Origin: Ruminococcus flavefaciens
GTDB taxonomy: Bacteria > Bacillota > Clostridia > Oscillospirales > Ruminococcaceae
Direction of reading: 5' to 3'
DNA: 46,095 nucleotides
NCBI RefSeq assembly: GCF_900116855.1
Contig: NZ_UETD01000016.1
Location: 1 to 46,095, forward strand
Shown: positions 34,616 to 43,063 of the stretch, in pieces
Layout: each line of letters opens with the position of its first letter
Position numbering within the stretch: position 1 is the stretch's first letter
The notes under the pieces: generated by a model
What the model saw: only the letters and a program-made list of their open reading frames with translations
Databases searched by the model: none
Told to the model about the DNA's origin: nothing
Made by a program: the position numbers and the translations under genes

Positions 34616-34816
34616 CCAAAACAGCAAAAACTGAACAAAATATCAAAATACAGCAAAAATTGACACCTGAAGTTAAGGAAATTACCATTTGTTCCACAAA
34701 AATCATCAAAAATTACCTTTTTCAGCTATTTAAACTCGTCCTGATACTGTTATTTTCTACAAAAATGGTGTGTTTTTTTCTCCACTGTGCAACTCGTTGA
34801 AATTTTCGTATAGCAC
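34616..34816. other. AT-rich divergent intergenic region
   Basis: It lies between the CotH-type gene and the biofilm operon. I see A/T-rich DNA without genes or clear repeats besides the two flanking promoters. Confidence 0.5.
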
Positions 34817-34845
34817 TTGACTATATAATGATTATATGGTATTAT
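34817..34845 (+). promoter_or_regulatory. Promoter of the sipW-matrix-sortase operon
   Basis: TTGACT (34817-34822), 17-bp spacer, TATTAT (34840-34845), about 65 nt upstream of the signal peptidase start. Confidence 0.65.
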
Positions 34846-34916
34846 ATTATTACACTAAAGATAATAATTTTTCTTTAATAACAGTCATACTATATCATTC
34901 TCGGAAGGAGAGTGCT

Positions 34917-35531
34917 ATGAGCGAAAAAGCGAATAATGTACCCGAACCAAGCTCGGGCTACAAGGTGTTCAGCTTTATCAAAAAGCTTTTTATATATCTG
35001 TTCGCCATAGGGGTGATCATCGCGGCTGTATTGTTCGCGGCAGACCACAGCCCGCAGAAGTCCTTCTTCGGATACAGATATTACACCGTACTGACTCCTT
35101 CTATGAGTCCTACCTATAAGACAGGCGATATGGTATTCGTCAAGCTCCAGAACGCTTCGGATATCAATGTCGGCGATGTCATAACCTTCAACCCGTCAAG
35201 CAGCTCAGATGCTTACCTCACCCACAGAGTCACCCAGAAACTGGAGAACTATGAGGGTTCGGGCGTTACCTGCTTCAAGACAAAGGGCGATGCAAATGAC
35301 GTCGAGGACGCCATGCTGATAGATCAGGACAGAGTTATCGGAAGCGTGAAGTTCAGTATCCCCAAGCTGGGATATATCGTCCGCTTCGTGCAGCTGAGAT
35401 GGTATTTCGTGGCAGCACTTGTGATCCTGCTGTGGATATTCTTCAGACTGCTCAATATGTATTTCGCTCCAAAAGGCGATAAACAGGACATAACTCCGCA
35501 AACTCCCGAGTCTGCGGAAAAGACGAAGTGA
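34917..35531 (+). CDS. sipW: SipW-type signal peptidase I
   Basis: 204 residues from ATG 34917 behind GGAAGGAG; the frame is open upstream but has no comparable site. One N-terminal membrane helix (21-41), catalytic S62 in TPSMSP and H103 in LTHRV, where usual bacterial type I peptidases carry Lys: this Ser-His form marks SipW/archaeal-type enzymes. A second helix lies at about 160-180. It should process the matrix protein encoded next, whose signal peptide is of the SipW-dependent type. Confidence 0.9.
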   Translation: MSEKANNVPEPSSGYKVFSFIKKLFIYLFAIGVIIAAVLFAADHSPQKSFFGYRYYTVLTPSMSPTYKTGDMVFVKLQNASDINVGDVITFNPSSSSDAYLTHRVTQKLENYEGSGVTCFKTKGDANDVEDAMLIDQDRVIGSVKFSIPKLGYIVRFVQLRWYFVAALVILLWIFFRLLNMYFAPKGDKQDITPQTPESAEKTK

Positions 35532-35562
35532 ACATAAAAATTTTTTAAGAGAGGTGCAAGTT

Positions 35563-36735
35563 ATGAAAAACACAAAGGATAATAAGAAGGATAAAAAAGT
35601 CCTGATAGGCGCGCTGGGGATCGCCGCTGTTATTGCAGCAGGCAGCACCTTTGCATGGTTCACTTCCAGTGATGAAGTAACTAACCGCCTGACGGCATCT
35701 GCCGACTACGGCGTTTCCATTACCGAAACATTTACTCCTCCCAACAATGACTGGCTTCCCGGTCAGACCATAAAGAAGGAAGTTTCGGCTGTCAACACAG
35801 GCAACGTTGACGCATTCGTAAGAATGGATCTCACACACGTTATCTCCGGCAAGGTCCTCGATCCCGCAGGTGTTGCCATCGCTGCAACAATTCCCGAAAA
35901 TGCTGTAAAGATCGACACCAACAAGGCCAACTGGCGCGAGACCTATCAGACAGGCGAGCTGGTAGTCATCAAGGGCGAAGCTGCTGCCGAAGCAAACGCT
36001 ACCGCTCTCGGATATGAGTTCAAGGACGGCGCTGTTCTGGTAGATTCCCATGTTTTCACTCCCACTGAAGACGGTCTCTATATCTTCCGCAGACAGATAG
36101 ACGGTACGACCTACTCGTTCAGCGGTTACTACAAGAAGGGCACGGATTACTACAAGCTCAACAATGCAGTTCTTGACAACGGCGATTTTACCGTTGATAT
36201 CCTCAATCTTCAGAATGTTGCCAACAGCGTTCCCACAGCCGAGCAGATCGCTGCTGTAAAGCTTGCAGCTTCCAAGAATCTCCCTGCTATCACCGAAGAT
36301 AATACAACAGCTGTATATGACTCAGCAAACAACAAGATAGTTCTTACATACGGCGGCGCTGACGGAGATACCACAAGCACCGACGACAATATAATCATCA
36401 ACATCAATCTCGCTGAGAACTTCGCCGACAACTGGACATACCTCAACGACTTCGCCGGCGACAGCAAGACCACTAACGGTCACTTCTACCTCAACAAGAT
36501 ACTTGCAGCAGGCGCTACAAGCGATAAGCTGGTCGCATCGGTAACTCTGGACGGTGCCGTAAAGAATCAGGCATTCACAGACCTTACCTATGACCTCACA
36601 GTAGGCCTCGACAGCGTTCAGATATCACCTGACGAGGAAAAGACAGCTGCAAGCTATGTTGTAGGCGTAAATTCCGCATGGGCTCCTGCAGAAGCTGCAA
36701 AGAGCGGCGACGCTATCACATGGACAAAGCAATAA
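35563..36735 (+). CDS. SipW-dependent biofilm matrix protein, BsaA/TasA-like
   Basis: 390 residues from ATG 35563 (GAGAGG upstream). The signal peptide (VLIGALGIAAVIAAGSTFAW then FTSSDEVTNRLTA) is the hallmark of substrates of SipW: A-x-T-x-A-x-F followed by Asn and Thr. The mature part is beta-rich (VSAVNTGNVDAFVRMDL) and resembles the BsaA family, which forms polymeric matrix in Clostridium perfringens, and more distantly TasA/CalY. An internal acidic stretch separates two parts. With a sortase two genes downstream, covalent polymerisation or anchoring is plausible. Confidence 0.8.
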   Translation: MKNTKDNKKDKKVLIGALGIAAVIAAGSTFAWFTSSDEVTNRLTASADYGVSITETFTPPNNDWLPGQTIKKEVSAVNTGNVDAFVRMDLTHVISGKVLDPAGVAIAATIPENAVKIDTNKANWRETYQTGELVVIKGEAAAEANATALGYEFKDGAVLVDSHVFTPTEDGLYIFRRQIDGTTYSFSGYYKKGTDYYKLNNAVLDNGDFTVDILNLQNVANSVPTAEQIAAVKLAASKNLPAITEDNTTAVYDSANNKIVLTYGGADGDTTSTDDNIIININLAENFADNWTYLNDFAGDSKTTNGHFYLNKILAAGATSDKLVASVTLDGAVKNQAFTDLTYDLTVGLDSVQISPDEEKTAASYVVGVNSAWAPAEAAKSGDAITWTKQ

Positions 36736-36781
36736 AGATCGCGATCAAACAGCATAAGTCATAACAAAAGGAGGAAAGAGC

Positions 36782-37543
36782 ATGAGAGTAAAAGCATTCA
36801 TTGCTGCTCTGTGCAGCTCTTTCCTCCTTTTTTCCGTTCCTGCACAGACCTCGGCAGCTGTTCAGCTGCCTGACGGAGCCGTAAAGGGACTCCCCTCCGA
36901 CCTGACCGCTATGGACTCAGACGGAAATGTGGTCAGCAGCAGCACGGGAGAGTATTTCTTCCACGTTGAGGATATGACCTATGGCGAGACCTATACCAAG
37001 GACGTCCAGCTCATGAATCTCCGCGAGGACAAGGCTTACCACATCTATTTCTATGTGGAGCCTGTCTCCAAAAACGGCGAGATAGACCTCGAGGAGGAAG
37101 TGGAATGCACCATGAGTCTCGACGGAGAGCAGTTCTTTGAGGGCAATGTCAACGGCAAGGGCAATATCGACCTCACTCAGGAGATTCAGGACCTCGGCTA
37201 TTATCAGCCCGGCGACAGCCATACCCTCTCATGCAGCGTGGTATGGTCGGGACTCAGCGAGGATTCCAGCCATATCGACGAAGGCTCCCGCATAGTCACC
37301 GACAAGGGCATAACCATAGTCCGCGACAAGAACGGCGACCGCCATGTGGAGGGCGAGATAATCTTCAAGTGGATATTCTATGCCGCTGTGGACGAGGAAT
37401 ACGATCCCCCGAATACGGGATTTCTCTCCGCTAAGGACAGCTTCTGGACGATAAGCATCGCAGGCATGGCTGGACTGGTATTCCTTATGCTGCTCCTGCT
37501 GCTGATAAAGAAGCGCAGGAAACACTCAGAGGAACAACAATGA
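36782..37543 (+). CDS. Sortase-anchored surface protein (PPNTG)
   Basis: 253 residues, AGGAGG upstream. Signal peptide (1-25, to TSAA), a beta-rich domain (about 26-205), then PPNTG, a membrane helix and KKRRK: a complete cell-wall sorting signal, with PPNTG in place of LPxTG. It probably anchors or caps the matrix fibre made from the preceding gene product, linked by the sortase whose start overlaps its stop (ATGA). Confidence 0.8.
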   Translation: MRVKAFIAALCSSFLLFSVPAQTSAAVQLPDGAVKGLPSDLTAMDSDGNVVSSSTGEYFFHVEDMTYGETYTKDVQLMNLREDKAYHIYFYVEPVSKNGEIDLEEEVECTMSLDGEQFFEGNVNGKGNIDLTQEIQDLGYYQPGDSHTLSCSVVWSGLSEDSSHIDEGSRIVTDKGITIVRDKNGDRHVEGEIIFKWIFYAAVDEEYDPPNTGFLSAKDSFWTISIAGMAGLVFLMLLLLLIKKRRKHSEEQQ

Positions 37544-38334
37544 AAAAGGCATTTCTTATAGCAATAATACTGCTTCTCCTGTTTTCGGGAGCTTTTGCGG
37601 TATACCGGTATCGGCAGAAGATATATCTGCCCGAAAAACGTATATCCGAGGCTCGCGAAAAACAGGAGAAGCTTTTTGAGCAGGTGCGCCCCGATGTGGA
37701 CAATATACCTGCCGTGAAGCCCATATCTCCCGATACTGAGGCGGCAACAGCGGAGAATGTCACAGCTCCTGCTACCTCCCCTGTTAAAGCTGTAAAGTCG
37801 GTCTGCTCAGACGCCGTGGGCTGGCTGTATGTCCCCGATACGGGACTGGATTACCCCATAGCTCAGGGCGATGACAACAGCTTCTACCTCAGCCACGGTC
37901 TCGACGGCGAATTCGACCCCTTCGGGCTCACCGTGCTGGACTATCGCTGCGAAGGAGACTTTTCAGGCTACAACTCGATAATCTACGCCCATAATTACGA
38001 AAATATGGCAATGTTCGCACCTGTGGGACTGTTCAGGGACAGCTCCTATATGGACAGTCACAGACAGGGCTGCATCATAACCGACAGGGGCAGGGAGGAT
38101 ATAGAGTTCTTTGCCTATCTCACAGTCCCCTCAGACTCCCCTGTTTACAACACGGTATTCATCACCGACAAGGAACGCAGAGATTACGCCGAGCTGCTGC
38201 TCCATACGGCAGCCTATCACAGCGATATCACTGCGGAGGAGCTGTCACAGAAAAGGCTCGTCCTCCTCTCCACCTGTACCTTTGAGTACGATAAGGCAAG
38301 AGGAGTCCTTGCAGGCTATTTTCTCTCTGACTGA
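37540..38334 (+). CDS. srtB: Class B sortase
   Basis: 264 residues. N-terminal membrane anchor (4-22), a Pro/Ala/Thr linker, then the sortase fold with GWLYVPDTGLDYPIAQGDDN, H151 (YAHN), C246 (LLSTCTF) and R254. The STC motif and helix-rich YELLLHTAA insertion are typical of class B. It should join the PPNTG protein and perhaps the matrix protein to the wall or to each other. Confidence 0.9.
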   Translation: MKKAFLIAIILLLLFSGAFAVYRYRQKIYLPEKRISEAREKQEKLFEQVRPDVDNIPAVKPISPDTEAATAENVTAPATSPVKAVKSVCSDAVGWLYVPDTGLDYPIAQGDDNSFYLSHGLDGEFDPFGLTVLDYRCEGDFSGYNSIIYAHNYENMAMFAPVGLFRDSSYMDSHRQGCIITDRGREDIEFFAYLTVPSDSPVYNTVFITDKERRDYAELLLHTAAYHSDITAEELSQKRLVLLSTCTFEYDKARGVLAGYFLSD

Positions 38335-38397
38335 GAGAAAAACGCCGCTCATACGTCTATATCATAGAGAGATACTATCCTAAGAAAGGAGGAGCTC

Positions 38398-38952
38398 ATG
38401 GATAACGGTGCGGGAAGCTATCTTCGTTACCTCAGCGGTGACGATAACGGACTGACCGAGATCATACGGGACTATAACGACGGTCTCGTACTTTATCTCA
38501 ACGGCATAACAGGAAATTTCTGTCTTGCCGAGGAGCTTGCTGAAGAAACATTCTTCAAGCTGGCTGTAAAAAAACCGAGATTTTCGGGAAAGAGCTCCTT
38601 CAAAACATGGCTCTATTCCATAGGCCGCAACGCCGCCATCGACGGTATGCGCAGGAAAAAGCACATTTCGGACAGGACTGTCGATGATCTCTATGACATC
38701 TCCGATGAGCGCAGTATCGAGCAGGACTACCTGCGCGAGGAACAAAAGATCTCTCTGCACAGAGCTATGGAGACTCTGAACTCAGACTACAGACAGGTGC
38801 TTTATCTCACCTTCTTTGAGGAACTGAGCAATTCTGAGGCTGCTGCTATCATGCGCAAAAGCAACCGACAGATAGAAAATCTCCTGTACCGAGCAAAGCT
38901 TGCGCTGAGATCAAAGCTTGAAAAGGAGGGCTTTGAGTATGAGAGACTATAA
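38398..38952 (+). CDS. ECF-type RNA polymerase sigma factor
   Basis: 184 residues behind AAGGAGG. Region 2 (about 20-90: LAEELAEETFFKL, FKTWLYSIGRNAAID) and region 4 (about 120-175: LNSDYRQVLYLTFFEELSNSEAAAIM) are clear, with no region 3: group 4 sigma. Its last 14 bp overlap the next gene, the probable anti-sigma factor. A CGTCTA at 38354-38359, like ECF -10 elements, lies upstream and could mean autoregulation. Target genes are unknown; the surrounding surface and xylanase genes are candidates. Confidence 0.85.
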   Translation: MDNGAGSYLRYLSGDDNGLTEIIRDYNDGLVLYLNGITGNFCLAEELAEETFFKLAVKKPRFSGKSSFKTWLYSIGRNAAIDGMRRKKHISDRTVDDLYDISDERSIEQDYLREEQKISLHRAMETLNSDYRQVLYLTFFEELSNSEAAAIMRKSNRQIENLLYRAKLALRSKLEKEGFEYERL

Positions 38953-40123
38953 CAAGATCGCAGATCGGGTTTTTCGGCGCAGAGATGAATACCTTGCAGA
39001 AAAGAAAAGAAAACGAGCCATATACATAAAAAGCGCTTCTGTTGCCCTGAGCTGCTGTATAATGATAATGCTGGGCATCGGTATCTGGAAGACCGATCTC
39101 CTCAGCAGGATAGCTCCCAAGGACGACGACTTCAGGATACCCGAAGCTGTGACTACTACTTCTGCTGCAACTACCGTGGAAACTATCGCAGAGACCACCT
39201 CTGCCCTGACTGCCGCATATGCGGACACGACGGCCACTGCCGCCGTCACTTCAAAGGATAGCGGCACCTCCGCAGCCACGGCGGCTTCTTCCGCCACGGC
39301 TTCCACTGTGAGCACAGCTCACACCACTGCCCCGATGACTCCCTCGGGAACCTCCGCTCCATCGCGGACAACCGCTTCGGGCACGGAGATGACCTCTCCT
39401 GCAAGGACTACACAGACTTACGAGCGCGAGTCCGAGGAGCCGTCTCCTCCCAACAGCCGCGTTACTTCATCCTCAACACGAAGAACAACTGTCACTACCA
39501 TCAGGACCACCACCAAGACCACTTCCGCCACTACAAGACCCGTCATAACAACTTCAAAACACTTGTCCACCATGCCTGCGTCACAGTCCACTACCTCCGT
39601 CACAAAGGAAGCCGTAAGGACTTCAGCCGCAATGACGACCGCATTTGTAATATCAGGTTCAACAGCCGCCACGATCAACACTATGCCGCCTGTGGTTACG
39701 ATGCCGGCAGGCAGCACGACCGCAGGTTCGGGCGATATACCGGTAGCACCTGTCAATCCCACTGTTCCCGCAGCCTTTACGCATTCTGATACATACTATG
39801 AGCTCACAGGCGAGACCGCCGACTTCAACAGGGTATCGGAGCTGATCGACTCCTTCTATGCCGAAAGCAACACAGGCGAAACGATATATGTCTACCTGTT
39901 CGTCTATGACGGATACTCTCCCGACGAGATATGTGCGGTACACATCGACAGCGTCAATGACTACTATCTCTGTACACCATCGGAGTATCCTCCTGATACA
40001 CCCAAGCCGTCACCGAAAAGGTCTCCGAAAGAGTATGCCGCGGCATCAGGTCATCTGACAATGCCTGACAAAAAACAGACATTTCAAACTACAAAAACGC
40101 AGCCTACGAAGCTGACACAATAG
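38939..40123 (+). CDS. Membrane anti-sigma candidate with Thr/Ser-rich extracellular stalk
   Basis: 394 residues from ATG 38939, 10 nt after AAGGAGG. A basic cytoplasmic part of about 28 residues (ADRVFRRRDEYLAEKKRKR), one membrane helix (about 30-46), then a stalk of some 220 residues rich in Thr, Ser, Ala and Pro, and a C-terminal domain (about 280-345) with FNRVSELIDSFYAES and YVYLFVYDGYSPDEIC. Single-pass topology and overlap with the sigma gene suggest that it holds the sigma factor and senses something outside the wall. There is no recognised anti-sigma domain and no carbohydrate-binding domain as in RsgI. Confidence 0.6.
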   Translation: MRDYNKIADRVFRRRDEYLAEKKRKRAIYIKSASVALSCCIMIMLGIGIWKTDLLSRIAPKDDDFRIPEAVTTTSAATTVETIAETTSALTAAYADTTATAAVTSKDSGTSAATAASSATASTVSTAHTTAPMTPSGTSAPSRTTASGTEMTSPARTTQTYERESEEPSPPNSRVTSSSTRRTTVTTIRTTTKTTSATTRPVITTSKHLSTMPASQSTTSVTKEAVRTSAAMTTAFVISGSTAATINTMPPVVTMPAGSTTAGSGDIPVAPVNPTVPAAFTHSDTYYELTGETADFNRVSELIDSFYAESNTGETIYVYLFVYDGYSPDEICAVHIDSVNDYYLCTPSEYPPDTPKPSPKRSPKEYAAASGHLTMPDKKQTFQTTKTQPTKLTQ

Positions 40124-40132
40124 TTCAAAAAA

Positions 40133-40174
40133 GCCCGTACTTTCCGCAATAATCGGTCAGTACGGGCAATTTTT
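40133..40174 (+). terminator. Terminator after the sigma/anti-sigma pair
   Basis: GCCCGTACT (40133-40141) and AGTACGGGC (40159-40167), then AATTTTT. Confidence 0.8.
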
Positions 40175-40215
40175 GCAAGTTCTTCATTTTGTCCACCAAA
40201 TATTTATTTTATAGG

Positions 40216-40244
40216 TTGTTATCAATTCATATTTTGTTTATAAT
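40216..40244 (+). promoter_or_regulatory. Promoter of the GH30 xylanase gene
   Basis: TTGTTA (40216-40221), 17-bp spacer, TATAAT (40239-40244), with the start codon about 55 nt downstream. It is sigma-A-like; I see no catabolite-repression site. Confidence 0.7.
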
Positions 40245-40299
40245 AAACATATAGCAATAGAGAAGCTATAAGGGATATTATATATTTGGAGTGATAAAA

Positions 40300-42348
40300 T
40301 TGAAAATTGTAAAAACTGCAAAAGCGGTAGTCTCTGCTGTTATCAGCGGACTTATCATTGCCGCTTCTGTTCCCGCAGCTCCCTGCTTTACGGCAGATGC
40401 TGCCTCATTATGTACTATCAATACTTCCAAGACATATCAGACCATCAGGGGCTTCGGCGGTATCAACCTCCCCGAATGGGTGGGCTCGGATATGTCGTCC
40501 GCTCAGGTGCAGAAGGCTTTCGGAAACGGCGATGACGAGCTTGGTCTCACCATTCTCCGTATCTACGTCAGCGACGACAGCAACTCATGGAGCAGAGCTG
40601 TCCCCACCGCACTGGCTGCACAGAAGCTGGGAGCTACCGTATTCGCCACACCTTGGAACCCTCCCGCCTCTATGAGAAACACCGTCAACGGCGGCGTTGC
40701 AGGCGGTAAGTATCAGCTCAGGAAGGACAAGTGGGCTGACTATGCAAAGCACCTCAACAGCTATGTTAAATTTATGGAGAGCAAGGGCGTCAACCTCTAC
40801 TCGGTATCCGTCCAGAACGAGCCTGACTACGCTGCGGACTGGACCTACTGGAGCGCAAGCGACCTCGCCTCATTCATCGCACAGTACGGCAAGCAGGTAA
40901 CATCGGGCACCAAGGCAAAGCTCATGTCTCCCGAGAGCTTCCAGTACCGCAAGGATATCTACAATGCTATCCTCAATAACTCTGCGGCTTACAACAACAC
41001 CGACCTCTTCGGAACTCATTTCTACGGCACTCAGCGCAGTCAGATGGACTTCCCTGCCCTCGAAAACAGCGGCAAGGAGATCTGGATGACCGAGGTATAC
41101 GTCCCCAACAGCGAGGCAAACTCCAACGAGCGCTGGCCCGAAGCCATAAAGGTATCCGAGAATATCCACAACGGTCTCGTTGTGGGCAACCTTAACGCCT
41201 ATGTATGGTGGTATATCAGAAGAAACTACAGCCCCATGAACGAAAACGGCACCATAAGCAAGCGCGGCTACTGCATGGCGCAGTTCTCCAAGTTCGTGCG
41301 TCCCGGCGATGTCCGCGTTGACGCTACGGAGCAGCCTGCCACAAACGTTCTCGTTTCGGCTTACAAGAATAACAAAAATCAGGTGACCATCGTTGCCGTA
41401 AACAACAGCGACGAAGGCTACGCACAGCAGTTCTCAGTAGGAAAGAACATCTCCGATGTTGACCGCTGGAGGACCACAAGCAACGAAAATCTTGCAAAAA
41501 CGGAAAACCTCGAATACAGCGGAGACTCCTTCTGGGCTCAGCTTCCTGCAAGAAGCGTCTCCACATTCGTAGTAACTCTTGAGGGCGGCAGTGGAAATGA
41601 TCAGCCGAGTGAACCTGTTACCCCTCCCATAAATACAGACCCTGATGAGAACGGCTATTATTTCCACGACACCTTTGAGGGCGACACCTTCAGCTGGGAG
41701 GGTCACGGCGCAGCAGAGGCTACACTCAGCGGCCGTACCCCCTACAAGGACGCAGAGGCTCTCCTCTCACAGAACCGTGAGAAGGCTTGGAACGGTCTCC
41801 AGAAGTCCCTCAGCACCGATGTCTTCAAGCCCGGCAGCGAGTACAGCTTCAGCGTGTGCGCCGAGTACCTTGAGGGCAGCACCCCCACACAGGAATTTGT
41901 GCTCTCTTTGCAGTACGCAGACTCTGCGGGAGAGACCCAATTCGCCCACATCGCACAGGCAACTGCCCTGAAGGGTCAGTATGTGCAGCTGGCAAATACA
42001 AACTTCAAGATCCCTGAAGGAGCTTCAGACCTTCTGCTCTATGTTGAGACCACAGAGGGCACGGGCAACTTCTATATCGACGAGGCAATAGGCGCTGTTT
42101 CAGGCACAAAGGTCGACGGTCCCTCTCCCGTCACCTTTGTCCTCGGCGATATCAACTGCGACGGAAGCGTTGATTCATTCGACGTCATCGCAGCAAGAAG
42201 GGGGCTCATAAGCGGCACATTCAGCAGCAATATCGCTTCACTGGCTGCCGATGTGGATATGAGCGGCGAATACAATGTTACAGACACATTACTTATACAG
42301 CAGTATACCCTCGGCAAGATCACAGTCTTCCCCGATAACAGATCCTGA
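40300..42348 (+). CDS. Dockerin-bearing GH30_8 glucuronoxylanase
   Basis: 682 residues from TTG 40300, 8 nt after GGAG; the in-frame GTG at 40291 overlaps that site. Signal peptide (1-35). GH30 domain (about 36-425): acid/base E174 (VQNEPDY), nucleophile E265 (WMTEVYV) and YVWWYIRRNY with R307/R308, the site that binds the methylglucuronic acid branch in subfamily 8 (XynC-like) enzymes. A CBM22-like beta domain follows (about 455-600, HDTFEGDTFSWEGHG), then a dockerin with loops GDINCDGSVDSFD and DVDMSGEYNVTD. It should cut glucuronoxylan internally as a cellulosome subunit. No xylan genes adjoin it. Confidence 0.95.
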   Translation: MKIVKTAKAVVSAVISGLIIAASVPAAPCFTADAASLCTINTSKTYQTIRGFGGINLPEWVGSDMSSAQVQKAFGNGDDELGLTILRIYVSDDSNSWSRAVPTALAAQKLGATVFATPWNPPASMRNTVNGGVAGGKYQLRKDKWADYAKHLNSYVKFMESKGVNLYSVSVQNEPDYAADWTYWSASDLASFIAQYGKQVTSGTKAKLMSPESFQYRKDIYNAILNNSAAYNNTDLFGTHFYGTQRSQMDFPALENSGKEIWMTEVYVPNSEANSNERWPEAIKVSENIHNGLVVGNLNAYVWWYIRRNYSPMNENGTISKRGYCMAQFSKFVRPGDVRVDATEQPATNVLVSAYKNNKNQVTIVAVNNSDEGYAQQFSVGKNISDVDRWRTTSNENLAKTENLEYSGDSFWAQLPARSVSTFVVTLEGGSGNDQPSEPVTPPINTDPDENGYYFHDTFEGDTFSWEGHGAAEATLSGRTPYKDAEALLSQNREKAWNGLQKSLSTDVFKPGSEYSFSVCAEYLEGSTPTQEFVLSLQYADSAGETQFAHIAQATALKGQYVQLANTNFKIPEGASDLLLYVETTEGTGNFYIDEAIGAVSGTKVDGPSPVTFVLGDINCDGSVDSFDVIAARRGLISGTFSSNIASLAADVDMSGEYNVTDTLLIQQYTLGKITVFPDNRS

Positions 42349-42351
42349 CCG

Positions 42352-42374
42352 AAAAAATAAGCCGCTGATGCGGC
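42352..42374 (-). terminator. Minus-strand terminator after the structured region
   Basis: GCCGC-TGAT-GCGGC (42361-42374) is a perfect hairpin; on the minus strand it is followed by TTATTTTTT. It would end transcripts coming from the polymerase operon or from the candidate RNA. Confidence 0.65.
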
Positions 42375-42530
42375 AATACCTCTCAGTCAACAGACCCGCA
42401 GGCGGGGAGACTCTGCACTATACTCCCCCACCTGCTTTCGGGTTTGCTGTACCCGCCGTTTCCGACAGGATAGCTCGGGGCAGCGGGTATATACAGTATC
42501 ACGCAGAGATCGTTGTGAACACTCTACAAA
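42352..42530 (-). ncRNA. Candidate structured RNA, family unknown
   Basis: In the convergent gap after the xylanase, two long GC-rich hairpins sit side by side: 42392-42445 (AGACCC/GGGTTT closing GCAGG-GGGGAG/CTCCCC-CCTGC) and 42447-42496 (CTGT-ACCCGC/GCGGGT...ACAG). CTCTGC and GCAGAG copies could close a multi-branch structure. On the minus strand a possible promoter (TTACAA at 42561-42556, 18 bp, TATAGT at 42537-42532) and the terminator at 42352-42374 would give about 175 nt. No known RNA (6S, SRP, tmRNA, RNase P) is recognisable. It could instead be the 3' tail of the polymerase operon or a palindromic repeat. Confidence 0.35.
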
Positions 42531-42606
42531 GACTATAGGCGGTCTTTGTGATATATTGTAAGTAATTCCTTTTTGCTATCCTTCCTTTTGTAAGAGGGCA
42601 GATCAG

Positions 42607-42653
42607 AACAGTCTTATCTCCGATTGGGCGGAGGTAGGGCTGTTGCTCTTTTT
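42607..42653 (+). terminator. Plus-strand terminator, 16-bp stem
   Basis: 42607-42622 pairs along its whole length with 42629-42644 (with G-T pairs) around loop ATTGGG, followed by CTCTTTTT. It is probably the end of the xylanase transcript, which would then include the structured region in its 3' tail. Confidence 0.7.
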
Positions 42654-43053
42654 ACAGGACTATGCCCACTATATCGTCAAGAGGTATCCTCAGACCGCCG
42701 CAGAACACCATCTGCCGCGTGGCTTCCTCTATGAAGCGGACATTGCCCGAAACTGTTATGTACTCACCGCCTGCCTTGTGCTTGTCGGGGACGAAATAAG
42801 TCACTTCGCAGAACGGCTCAGAGGCGATACGCGCCCCTATGAGCTGTATTTTTTTGTTCAGCTCAGCCGCGTCGTCGTCGCAGAGCTCCGCCCTGCTGTC
42901 GGTGCGGCGAGCCGACTCCCTGACTGCCTCGTCATATCCCGTAAGAGCTGCAAATGGCGCAAACTGCGCCGCACGGTTACGGCGCGACATCTGTGGTCTG
43001 GTCTGTGAAACATGGTGGGGCAGACCGATTATATCGTTATAGCTGTCTGACAT
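42652..43053 (-). CDS. YolD-like protein
   Basis: 133 residues, ribosome binding site AGGAGGG. It has the features of YolD-like proteins: N-terminal HHVSQTRPQMSRRNRAAQFA, PFAALTGYDE, and a C-terminal beta domain (CEVTYFVPD, FIEEATRQMV, IPLDDIVGI). YolD-like genes habitually accompany Y-family polymerases of the UvrX/UmuC type in Firmicutes, as here (10 bp downstream), and are proposed to act as their partner. The exact role is unknown. Confidence 0.8.
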   Translation of the reverse strand: MSDSYNDIIGLPHHVSQTRPQMSRRNRAAQFAPFAALTGYDEAVRESARRTDSRAELCDDDAAELNKKIQLIGARIASEPFCEVTYFVPDKHKAGGEYITVSGNVRFIEEATRQMVFCGGLRIPLDDIVGIVL

Positions 43054-43063
43054 ATCATCCCTC

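Noticed and set aside
42349..42651. Reading the structured region as 6S, SRP, tmRNA or RNase P RNA
   Set aside because: None of their conserved elements can be seen on either strand.
42643..43008. 121-codon plus-strand open frame
   Set aside because: It is antisense to the YolD-like gene and begins inside the terminator.
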